Positions 53,023-60,782 of a stretch of 64,000 bases of DNA are shown here, one piece after another (the first letter of the stretch is position 1; each line of letters starts with the position of its first letter). The notes under the pieces are model-generated. The model saw only the letters and a program-made list of their open reading frames with translations, was not told the DNA's origin and searched no databases. The stretch lies in assembly GCF_022138605.1 (NCBI RefSeq), contig NZ_JACBFS010000001.1, positions 1,054,001 through 1,118,000 of the forward strand, in the 5' to 3' direction. The DNA comes from Xanthobacter sp. NM-25. GTDB taxonomy: Bacteria; Pseudomonadota; Alphaproteobacteria; Rhizobiales; Xanthobacteraceae. The translations under genes and the position numbers were made by a program.

Positions 53023-55010
53023 CACACAGGACTCCCTTCGGACGAGGATGCGCGCATGTGGCGGCGCGAACCGGACGTTGCAGCAGACCGTTGTCCCGAT
53101 AGCGCAAATACCGCTGCGCCCGCCACAACCACAGCGCCCAAAAGCGCGGTTGCAATGGAGAATCCCACCGCTGCCAGCAAAACACCAGCGCCCGCCGGGC
53201 CCGCCGCATTGCCGGAGCGCTCCACCAGCCGAAACAAACCCAGTACGCCGGCCGGACGCCCCCCGGCGTGCGCCGCGGTATCGGCCACCAGCGCCGATTG
53301 CGAGGCGATGGACATGGACTGGCCGAGCCCCAGCAGCGCCAGCGCCACCACGATCAGCACAGCGGAGGGATTTAGCGGCACCAGCATGGAGCCGATGCCC
53401 GATACCAGCCCTCCGGCGATGACGAAACCGGCCCGCGCGTTCCAGCGATCCGCCAGGGCAGCGAAGAACGGCACCGCCAGCACCATCAGCAGCGGATAGA
53501 TCATCTGAAAGCGGCCGATCGCCGCCGACGAATAGCCCTGCCGCTGCAGCTCCAGCGGCACCAGCAGCAGGCACAGGGCCGCGAACAGCAGCTTGGCGGG
53601 AAAGGCGCAGCCGAGCAGCAGCGCCATCAGCCGGGGGGCGCGGGCGGAGCGCGCCAGATCCCGCAGGGTGGCCGGCGCATGCACCACCCCACGGGGCGCC
53701 TTCGGCACCACCATGGCGGCCACCAGCGCCGACACCACCGCCACCGCCGCCGAGGTGAACAGCGCCACCTCCGCTCCCAGCCGGTCGGCGATGACACCGC
53801 CGATGGGCGGACCGCACAGGCACGCCACCATGATGGCCCGCACGAACACCGCCAGCGCCGCGCTGCGGCCGGCCCCATGGGAATGATCCACCACATGCCC
53901 CTGGGCGGAGACGAAGACCAGCGCATAGCCGAGACCGGTGACCACCCGCGCCAGCAGGAACAGGTGGTAGTGTCCGGTCACCGCGGAGACCGCATAGCCG
54001 AGCGCCGCCAGCAGCGCCCCAGCGAGGAAGCCGTTGCGCCGCCCCATCCGCTCCGACACGCTGGCGAACGGGATCTGGCACAGGGCCACCACCGCCATGA
54101 AAGCGACGATGGGCAGGCTGGCGGCCACATTGGGGCTCAGCCCCGCATCCCCCGCGGCCAGCCCCTGGGCCAGCCGCGGCATGTAGGGCCGGGTGAGCTC
54201 CTCGCACAGCATGAACAGGAACAGGGCCGGCCGCACGGCGGCGGCGAGGCGGCTTTCAGTGCCCTCGGTCTCGCCGACACCGCTGCGTTCCGCCAGCCGG
54301 TCCAGCCGCGCCACCAGCGCCGCATCCCCGGCCTGGACCGCCCGCGCCCGGGCCTGCCGATGGCGGGCGCCGAGGCGGCTGGTGATCGCGTCGATGGGCG
54401 CCAGCAGCGCGCGCACCGCCATGCCGCCGTCATCCTGCTGGGTCGCGAGCCGGCCCCGCGCCAGCGCCTTCAGGCGCTGCTCCACCGCCACCAGCGCGGC
54501 GATCGCCCGGCCGCCCACCACCAGCGCCACCAGTTCCAGCGCCACCAGCAGGGCCACCACGCCGATGAAGGCCACATCCAGAAGCACCGCCCCCACCTGC
54601 TGCCAGACCACGGTGGGATCCACGGTGATGGCGATCTCCGCCACCGGCCCCCCTGCGCCTTGCACCGCGGTGCGCACCACAGCCGCATCGTCGAGCCCCA
54701 CCCGGGTTCCCGAGCGCGCCAGCACCTCGCCGGAGGGCAACGACAGGCGGATTTCCGCAAACTCGCGGCTCGGGGCTCGCAATTCGTCGAAATAGGCGGG
54801 AACCTCGACGAGATCACGCACTGGAATGCCCGCGGCCACCGCCCGCTCCACCAGCCCGCCGGCGGAGCGGCCCACCGTCTCGGCCTTGGCGAGAATGGCC
54901 GGGACGATGGTGCGCTGCGCCACCCGCTGCGCGCCCCAGCCGATCACCGCCAGCGCGGCGCACAGAATGAGGGCGATGGCGATGGTGACCGCGGCGCGCA
55001 GACCGATCAT
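53022..55010 (-). CDS. MFS transporter fused to an N-terminal periplasmic sensor module
   Basis: 662 residues from ATG at 55010, overlapping the upstream stop as ATGA. Residues 5-27 and 140-167 are membrane spans that enclose a periplasmic domain of about 110 residues with LVERAVAAGIPVR (53-65) and IRLSLPSGEVLARSG. Residues 168-255 form a HAMP-like, helical cytoplasmic linker. From about 260 to 645 there is a full 12-span MFS domain, with a motif-A-like SVSERMGRRNGFLAGA. The sensor part resembles the short sensors next door. A fused sensor-transporter is unusual and may be a transceptor. The substrate is unknown. Confidence 0.88.
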   Translation of the reverse strand: MIGLRAAVTIAIALILCAALAVIGWGAQRVAQRTIVPAILAKAETVGRSAGGLVERAVAAGIPVRDLVEVPAYFDELRAPSREFAEIRLSLPSGEVLARSGTRVGLDDAAVVRTAVQGAGGPVAEIAITVDPTVVWQQVGAVLLDVAFIGVVALLVALELVALVVGGRAIAALVAVEQRLKALARGRLATQQDDGGMAVRALLAPIDAITSRLGARHRQARARAVQAGDAALVARLDRLAERSGVGETEGTESRLAAAVRPALFLFMLCEELTRPYMPRLAQGLAAGDAGLSPNVAASLPIVAFMAVVALCQIPFASVSERMGRRNGFLAGALLAALGYAVSAVTGHYHLFLLARVVTGLGYALVFVSAQGHVVDHSHGAGRSAALAVFVRAIMVACLCGPPIGGVIADRLGAEVALFTSAAVAVVSALVAAMVVPKAPRGVVHAPATLRDLARSARAPRLMALLLGCAFPAKLLFAALCLLLVPLELQRQGYSSAAIGRFQMIYPLLMVLAVPFFAALADRWNARAGFVIAGGLVSGIGSMLVPLNPSAVLIVVALALLGLGQSMSIASQSALVADTAAHAGGRPAGVLGLFRLVERSGNAAGPAGAGVLLAAVGFSIATALLGAVVVAGAAVFALSGQRSAATSGSRRHMRASSSEGSPV

Positions 55011-55702
55011 CGTCCGCCTCCGGCCGCACCGGGGGCCTGCGCGTCCCGGTGCACCCCTTCGATTTCGGCCAGCACCGCCCGCGCCGCGCCGGGCCAGCGG
55101 CTGGGATGCGCCGCGCGCCGCACTGCCCGGCGCAGGGCCCCCGCCAGCACCGCGCCCACCAGGATGGTCGCCACCACCGCGCCGGCCAGCGTCGGCCAGG
55201 CCACCGCCCACAGGGCGCCGTGGATCTCATCCGCCACCATCGCGAGCGCACGGGGGTCATAGCGCATGATGACCCGCCCGATGATCGCATCGAAATCGTT
55301 GCGCACCAGGCTCACCACCTGGTGGGGGGCGGCGGCGTCAGCCACCTGCCCCACCCGCTCGGGGGCACTCGAAAAGACGATGGCGCCCCGTTCGTCGGCA
55401 ATGTCGATGGAAATGAGATCGGCTTCCAGCCGCGCCTCGCGCCGCAGCACCTCGGTGAGGGTGCGCTGCACCGGCACGGCAATACCGAGGGAGGCGGCGC
55501 GCTCGATGATGCTGGAGATGCGGGTGGCGGTGACCTTGAAGCGCGCCTCCACCGCCGTGCCATAGGCACCGCTCAAGGTGGCATTGGCGAAATAGGTGCC
55601 GAACGCCACGCAGGCGGCGGCGATCAAGGCGAAAACAGCGATCAGCGACACGGTGGCGCGCGTCATGTCCAGGCCGGAACGGAGCGGAGATCCCACCACC
55701 AT
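55007..55702 (-). CDS. Short membrane sensor protein without output domain (sensor A)
   Basis: 231 residues from ATG at 55702 with GAGG upstream. Membrane spans lie at about 17-38 and 165-190, enclosing a 125-residue periplasmic domain with IIERAASLGIAVPVQ (65-79) followed by ISIDIADERGAIVFSS. The cytoplasmic tail after the second span is only about 40 residues and has no kinase, cyclase, phosphatase or chemotaxis domain. The design matches the N-terminus of the sensor-MFS protein, whose gene overlaps its end. First gene of the minus-strand set. Confidence 0.82.
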   Translation of the reverse strand: MVVGSPLRSGLDMTRATVSLIAVFALIAAACVAFGTYFANATLSGAYGTAVEARFKVTATRISSIIERAASLGIAVPVQRTLTEVLRREARLEADLISIDIADERGAIVFSSAPERVGQVADAAAPHQVVSLVRNDFDAIIGRVIMRYDPRALAMVADEIHGALWAVAWPTLAGAVVATILVGAVLAGALRRAVRRAAHPSRWPGAARAVLAEIEGVHRDAQAPGAAGGGR

Positions 55703-55831
55703 GTCAACCTCGCAGCGGTATGAAAAGCATCCTGAGATTGCAGGATTTTTTTGATCGCGTACCGTTTTTTTCTGGTTTGGTCCCACGGCTCCGTTTAACG
55801 TCCCCCGGCGTCGATCCGGTGAAGCAGGTTC
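55703..55831. promoter_or_regulatory. Divergent control region of the sensor locus
   Basis: 129 bp between the two back-to-back sets. It is AT-rich for this genome and has two T7 tracts, at 55746-55752 and 55765-55771, 19 bp apart on the same strand, so the DNA may be curved. No EcfG (GGAAC-CGTT) or FixK site was found. Exact promoters could not be placed. Confidence 0.6.
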
Positions 55832-56578
55832 ATGACGTTCGTAAGTCGCTTGGCTCTGGTTATGATCCTCGCTGTGATCGCCACTGTGGTGGCGGTCGCG
55901 GGGCTTTGCTTTGCCGCCAGCGAACGGGTGAATGTGGAGATCGAACGGGCCCGGGTGGCTAATCTGCTCACCACCTTGCGCACCGCCACCGAGGGCAACC
56001 TCTCCATTGGCCTGACCCTCGACCAGATCTCCACCCTGCAGGCGCGCATCGAGCGCGAGAAGGCCAACGACCCGTCGATCCTCGCCATCGACATCTTCAA
56101 CGCCGCCGGCCGCGCCATCTATTCCACCGACCGCAGCGTCATCGGTGAGGCCCTGCCGCAGGATTGGGTGCAGCGGCTCGCCGATGCCGGCATCTGGCAG
56201 ACCGTGGAGCGGGGCGACACCGTCTTCGGCACCCATTTCGAGAACGACCTCGGCGTCGCCGGCGGCCTTTCGGTCACCGTCTCCGACCGCAGCCGCCTGG
56301 CGCGGACCCAATCCCTGGGGCTGAGCCTGCTGGGCCTCGCCATCGCCCTCGCCGCGGTGGCCGCCATCATCGTGGTGATCGCCGCCGTGCTGTTCTCCTA
56401 TGTGATGTCCCGCCCGTTCGAGCAGGTGACGCGGATCCTCTCCGGCGAGGCCATGAGCGCCACGTCCGACCGGCAGCTGTCGCGCCTCGCCTTCCTCACC
56501 CACCGCAACTGGCAACGCGCCGAAGCCCGGGTCGACCGCGGCCTCGGCCAATTGGGGGCACTCGACGATGCGGCCTGA
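55832..56578 (+). CDS. Short membrane sensor protein with HAMP-like tail, no output domain (sensor B)
   Basis: 248 residues. Membrane spans lie at about 6-28 and 162-190. The periplasmic part includes ISTLQARIEREKANDPSILA and IDIFNAAGRAIYSTDRSVIG, aligned in order with the IxI-x4-G-x2-(I/L)xS pattern in the other sensors. After span two comes a HAMP-like segment beginning VMSRPFEQVTRILSGE, and then the chain ends. It starts the plus-strand set and overlaps sensor C by 11 bases. Confidence 0.85.
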   Translation: MTFVSRLALVMILAVIATVVAVAGLCFAASERVNVEIERARVANLLTTLRTATEGNLSIGLTLDQISTLQARIEREKANDPSILAIDIFNAAGRAIYSTDRSVIGEALPQDWVQRLADAGIWQTVERGDTVFGTHFENDLGVAGGLSVTVSDRSRLARTQSLGLSLLGLAIALAAVAAIIVVIAAVLFSYVMSRPFEQVTRILSGEAMSATSDRQLSRLAFLTHRNWQRAEARVDRGLGQLGALDDAA

Positions 56579-57383
56579 CCCGGTGGATCCCGGGCGGGCG
56601 CGCCTGCTGACGGCGGTGTTCGCCTTCCTCGTGACCCTGCTCATCGGCGGCACGGCGGCGGCGCTGCTCACCACCTCCTACCGCGCCCAGGTGCAGGACA
56701 GCGCCCGGCGCGACGCTCTGGTGATCGGCACCTCGGTCGCCCGTGCCCTGGCCCAGCAGTTCGAGAAAGCCGCCCGCTTCGGCATTCCCCTGAAGCTGCT
56801 GCCGGGGGTGGAGGCCCACCTGGAAGAGACGGTGATCGCCACCCCCGGCATCACCCAGATCATCCTGCGCGGACCCGACGGGCGCGAGTTGCGCAGCGCC
56901 ATGGACGGCGAGCCGGGCATCGATTCCGCCACCGCCGACGTGGTGGTCGACGGCAATGTCGTGGCCACGGTGGAGGTGGGCACCAATCCCGTGGCCTTTG
57001 CCCAGGCGTTCGCCAATGTGGCCGTGCAGGCGGCGGTGGTGGTGTTCATCTGCGCCGCCCTGGCGGCCTTGGCGGCGGGCCTGCTGGTGGGGCTCGCCCT
57101 CGACCGCGCCGAAGCGCGCCTGGCCGACGGCCTCAACCGCGCCATCGCCGGTGATTTCGACTGGGACGCCCGCTCCGGCGTGCGCTATGGCGCGGTGGGC
57201 CGCGCCTTCCGGGCCCTGAGCGCCGGCAATCGCCATGTGCGCGATCGCCGGGCGGTGTTCGATGCCTATGCGGAGGAGCTGCTGGCGGTGGATTTTGACG
57301 GCAGCCTGCGCCCCGAGGTGGAAAGCCTGCGCCAGGACGTGCTGGCCCCGCCGGCCGCCACGGACAAGGAGCGCGACGCCTGA
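56568..57383 (+). CDS. Short membrane sensor protein with HAMP-like tail, no output domain (sensor C)
   Basis: 271 residues. Membrane spans lie at about 12-34 and 150-177. The periplasmic domain has FEKAARFGIPLKLLPG (65-80) and ITQIILRGPDGRELRS, closely parallel to sensor A and the sensor-MFS N-terminus. The cytoplasmic tail of about 90 residues is HAMP-like (RLADGLNRAIAGDFDW) without an output domain. The stop overlaps the phosphatase start as TGATG. Confidence 0.85.
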   Translation: MRPDPVDPGRARLLTAVFAFLVTLLIGGTAAALLTTSYRAQVQDSARRDALVIGTSVARALAQQFEKAARFGIPLKLLPGVEAHLEETVIATPGITQIILRGPDGRELRSAMDGEPGIDSATADVVVDGNVVATVEVGTNPVAFAQAFANVAVQAAVVVFICAALAALAAGLLVGLALDRAEARLADGLNRAIAGDFDWDARSGVRYGAVGRAFRALSAGNRHVRDRRAVFDAYAEELLAVDFDGSLRPEVESLRQDVLAPPAATDKERDA

Positions 57384-59440
57384 TGCTGCTGCGCACCCGG
57401 ATCACCCTCATCGTGGCGCTCGGCTTCCTCGTGCTGATGCTGGGCGTGTGGGCCGCGACGCTGTTGCGCGACCGCGTCGCGGAAGTGCGCGAGGGCGAGG
57501 TGGCCATTGCCGGACAGACGGTGCTGTGGCGCGAGATCGTCGCCTTCCAGACCAACAACCTGTCCCGCATCCTGGAGCGCGTCGACCGCTCCTCGGCGTT
57601 CCGCATCGCCCTTGGCTTCGCCGACCGGCCGGGAGTCGCCACCGCGCTCAAGGACGCCGGCGTGGACGTGGGCGACCCCGACACTTCGTTCGAGGTGGTC
57701 GGCAGCGACCGCGAGCTGATCTACGGCGCCGGCGGCACCGGGCACACGCGCACCATCCTCGACGCCAGCAGCCTCGACCGCGCCCTCAAGGGCGAAGTGC
57801 TCGGCGGATTGCGGCAGGTGGCCGCCGACCGCATCATCGTCATCTCCACCCGCACCGTCACCCTGCCCAATGGCGGCAGCGCGGTGCTGGTGCTCGGGCG
57901 CGATGCCAGCCTCGGCATCGACCGCTTCGCCCGAGGCATCGGCGCCACCACCACCCTCATCACCGTGCGCGGCCGGGTGGTGACGAGCACCGATCTGCGC
58001 CTGTGGGAACGGGCCAAGCTCACCCTGACCCCGCGCCGCCCCCTGGCCGAGCGCATCAGCGTGGACAGTCGCAACTACACCCTCACCAGCGTGCCGGTGG
58101 AAGCCATCGGCGGCAGCGTGGTGGGCGCCCTGGTCAGCCTGGTGGACACCACCGAGACCCTGCGCACCTCCAACCTCATCCGCCAGGCCGCCGTCTGGGG
58201 GGCGATCGCGCTGATGGTGCTGGGCATCATCGGCCTCAACCTGTTCCTCTGGTACAGCTTCCGGCCCCTGGAATCGGCCATCGACGTGCTCCAGGCGCTG
58301 GCCCGCGGCGACACTTCGGTCACCGTGGACCATGCCGGATCCGACGAGATCGGCCGCATCGCCTCGGCGGTGGTGGCGCTGCGTGGCCATGTGCAGGCGC
58401 TGGCCGAAAGCCGCCGCCAGCGCGAGCGGGTGCGGCGCCGCCAGGAGGCGGTGATCTCCAGCGAGCTCAAGGCCCTCGCCGCCGCCATCGACCCCACCGA
58501 CCGCGAGGAGGTGCTGGCACTGCTGGCCACCCAGCCCGAAGACGCCCAGCGGGACGATGAGCTGCGGCGCGTGGCGCGGGTGCTGCACGACCTCTCGCGG
58601 CGCATCGTCGAGCAATATACCCGCCTCTCCTCCATGGTGGTCGAGCTGCGCGAGGCCCTCATCACCAAGACCAAGCTGGCTGGCCTGCAGCAGGAGCTGG
58701 AGATCGCCCGCCAGGTGCAGCTCGCCATTCTGCCCAAGGAGTTCCCGCCCGATGCCCGTGTGGCGGTGCACGGCCAGATGACCCCGGCCCGCGAGGTGGG
58801 CGGCGACTTCTACGATTACTTCATGATCGACGACCACACCCTCGGCTTCGTGGTGGCGGACGTCTCCGGCAAGGGCGTTCCGGCCGCCCTGTTCATGGCC
58901 ATCTCGCGCACCCTGCTGCGCTCCACCGCGTTGTTCGAGCGCTCGCCAGCGGGCTGCATCCGCCGCCTCAACGACCTCCTGGCGGTCGAGAACGACCAGA
59001 TGCTGTTCGTGACCGTCCTCTATGGCGTGCTTGATCTCAACACCGGACAGGTCACTTATGTGAACGCCGGCCACAACCTGCCGTATCACGTGGCCAGCTC
59101 CGGCGAAGTTGCAACCCTGCCATCCACTGGCGGCATGGCAGTGGCGGTGCTGGAAGGCTTCGTCTATGTGGAGCGCACCTTCTCCCTGGCCCCCGGCGAC
59201 ACCCTTTTCCTGTACACCGACGGCGTGACCGAAGCCTTCGACGTGGATCAGAATCCCTACGGCGAAACGCGCCTGGAGACCCTGCTGCAGAGCGGCGCCA
59301 ACGACTGGTCGGTCCTGGAGCTCTCGGAGCGGGTACTGGCCTCGGTGCACATTTTCGAGCGCGGCGCGCCCCAGGCGGACGACATCACCTGCTTGACCCT
59401 GCGCTATTTCGGCGGCAAGGGAGCCCAGCGCCCGGCCTGA
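57383..59440 (+). CDS. SpoIIE-family PP2C phosphatase with periplasmic sensor and HAMP domain
   Basis: 685 residues. Span 1 is at 6-27, a large periplasmic domain at 28-265, span 2 at 268-291, HAMP at about 290-340, and a coiled coil at 340-450 ending QQELEIARQVQLAILP. The PP2C/SpoIIE domain at 455-675 has metal-site motifs GGDFYDYF, VADVSGKGVPAALFMA, LYTDGVTEAF and ADDITCL. Such phosphatases dephosphorylate STAS proteins and so switch partners. The two STAS proteins and RsbW-type kinase encoded 6-8 kb away on the other strand are the obvious partners. It is coupled to sensor C. Confidence 0.95.
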   Translation: MLLRTRITLIVALGFLVLMLGVWAATLLRDRVAEVREGEVAIAGQTVLWREIVAFQTNNLSRILERVDRSSAFRIALGFADRPGVATALKDAGVDVGDPDTSFEVVGSDRELIYGAGGTGHTRTILDASSLDRALKGEVLGGLRQVAADRIIVISTRTVTLPNGGSAVLVLGRDASLGIDRFARGIGATTTLITVRGRVVTSTDLRLWERAKLTLTPRRPLAERISVDSRNYTLTSVPVEAIGGSVVGALVSLVDTTETLRTSNLIRQAAVWGAIALMVLGIIGLNLFLWYSFRPLESAIDVLQALARGDTSVTVDHAGSDEIGRIASAVVALRGHVQALAESRRQRERVRRRQEAVISSELKALAAAIDPTDREEVLALLATQPEDAQRDDELRRVARVLHDLSRRIVEQYTRLSSMVVELREALITKTKLAGLQQELEIARQVQLAILPKEFPPDARVAVHGQMTPAREVGGDFYDYFMIDDHTLGFVVADVSGKGVPAALFMAISRTLLRSTALFERSPAGCIRRLNDLLAVENDQMLFVTVLYGVLDLNTGQVTYVNAGHNLPYHVASSGEVATLPSTGGMAVAVLEGFVYVERTFSLAPGDTLFLYTDGVTEAFDVDQNPYGETRLETLLQSGANDWSVLELSERVLASVHIFERGAPQADDITCLTLRYFGGKGAQRPA

Positions 59441-59519
59441 GCTGCCCCCGCGGCGCAGCCACACGCCCATCCATCGGAGACGGCACCGCCGCCCGACAAG
59501 AGGCGGACGGGAGGACAGG

Positions 59520-60734
59520 GTGTCTGTGAATGCCGATGCGGCCCCCGAGGTTTCGGGCGAGGTCGCCACCATCGGGGCGGTGGGCGTCGCCCATTTCACC
59601 AGCCACATGCTGCAGCTGGCGCTGGCGCCCCTGTTCCTGTTCATGCGGGATGATCTGGGCACCTCCTTCACCGAGCTAGGGCTGGTTCTGTCGGTCTATT
59701 TCCTGTGCTCGGCGGCCGGCCAGGTGATGGCCGGCGTGCTGGTGGACCGGTTCGGCGCCGACCGGCTGCTGCTGTCCGGCATGATCCTGCAAGGCGGCGC
59801 CACCGCCGCCATGGGATTTGCGCCCCATTACGAGATGCTGCTGCCCCTCGCCGCCCTCGCCGGGTTCGGCAACAGCGTCTATCACCCCGCCGATCTGTCG
59901 ATCCTCAGCCACAAGGTAGCGCCCCAGCGCCTGGGCCGGGCCTTCGCCACCCATGTGATCTGCGGCAATATCGGCTTTGCCCTGTCGCCGCTGATCAGCG
60001 GTGCCCTGGGCGCCATCTTCGGCTGGCGCACGGCGCTGACCACCATGGGCCTCGGCGCGCTCCTTGTGGTGGCCGGCCTCGCCTTGTTCCGCGCCCTGCT
60101 CCATTGCGCGCCCGCGCCGGCCGCCGCGGCGGGCACGCCCCATGCGGCCAGCCCGCTGACCTTCCGCACCGTGCTCACCACGCCGGTGGTGATCGTCGCC
60201 TTTCTCTATTTCCTGCTCACCTCGCTCTCCCTGAACGGGGTGCAGAGCTTCTCCATCGTCGCGCTGCAGGAGGGCTTCGGCGCCTCGCTCATGCTGGCCA
60301 CCCTGGCGGTGACGCTCTATCAGCTGGGCAGTGCGGCGGGGGTCGCCATCGGTGGCCACATTGCCGACCGGGCGGAGAACCACCACCTCATCGCCATGAG
60401 CGGGCTCGCGGTCTCCGCGGTGCTGGCGGTGCTGGCGGCGGTGATGCATGTGCCGCCGGAGGTGACGGTGGCCTTCATCGCCGCGGTGGGCTTCGCCATC
60501 GGCATCACCATGCCCTCGCGCGACGTGCTGGTGCGCCGCACGGCGCCGGCCGGCGCCACCGGCAAGGTGTTCGGCGTGGTCTATTCGGGCTACGACGTGG
60601 GCGGTCTGGTGGGGCCAATCGTCTACGGCATGATCCTCGACCACCACGCCCCGCGCCTGGTCTATCTGGCGGCGGCGGTACCGCTGGCCCTGGCCGTGGG
60701 CACCGCCTTCGGCGTGCGCCGGCGCCCGGCCTGA
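59520..60734 (+). CDS. MFS transporter (fosmidomycin-resistance/sugar-phosphate exporter-like)
   Basis: 404 residues from GTG at 59520, with GGGAGGA upstream. Twelve membrane spans are predicted. GVAHFTSHMLQLALAPLF at the N-terminus and DRFGADRLLLSGMILQG (motif A) fit the Fsr-type branch. The substrate is unknown. It follows the phosphatase gene after 79 bases, so it may belong to the same transcript, and it is a separate protein from the sensor-MFS fusion. Confidence 0.88.
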   Translation: MSVNADAAPEVSGEVATIGAVGVAHFTSHMLQLALAPLFLFMRDDLGTSFTELGLVLSVYFLCSAAGQVMAGVLVDRFGADRLLLSGMILQGGATAAMGFAPHYEMLLPLAALAGFGNSVYHPADLSILSHKVAPQRLGRAFATHVICGNIGFALSPLISGALGAIFGWRTALTTMGLGALLVVAGLALFRALLHCAPAPAAAAGTPHAASPLTFRTVLTTPVVIVAFLYFLLTSLSLNGVQSFSIVALQEGFGASLMLATLAVTLYQLGSAAGVAIGGHIADRAENHHLIAMSGLAVSAVLAVLAAVMHVPPEVTVAFIAAVGFAIGITMPSRDVLVRRTAPAGATGKVFGVVYSGYDVGGLVGPIVYGMILDHHAPRLVYLAAAVPLALAVGTAFGVRRRPA

Positions 60735-60749
60735 AGCGTCCTCTGAGGT

Positions 60750-60773
60750 CGGGCGAAGGATCGCCTTCGCCCG
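60750..60773. terminator. Hairpin between convergent MFS and FAD-oxidoreductase genes
   Basis: A perfect 10-bp stem (CGGGCGAAGG with CCTTCGCCCG) and 4-base loop lie 15 bp past the MFS stop and 9 bp past the end of the oppositely oriented gene. There is no U-run; a bidirectional role is likely. Confidence 0.65.
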
Positions 60774-60782
60774 GCACCCGTG

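Noticed and set aside
53023..54207. Extended N-terminus of the substrate-binding protein
   Set aside because: The upstream frame is a shadow of the sensor-MFS gene; the twin-arginine signal peptide fixes the start at 53022.
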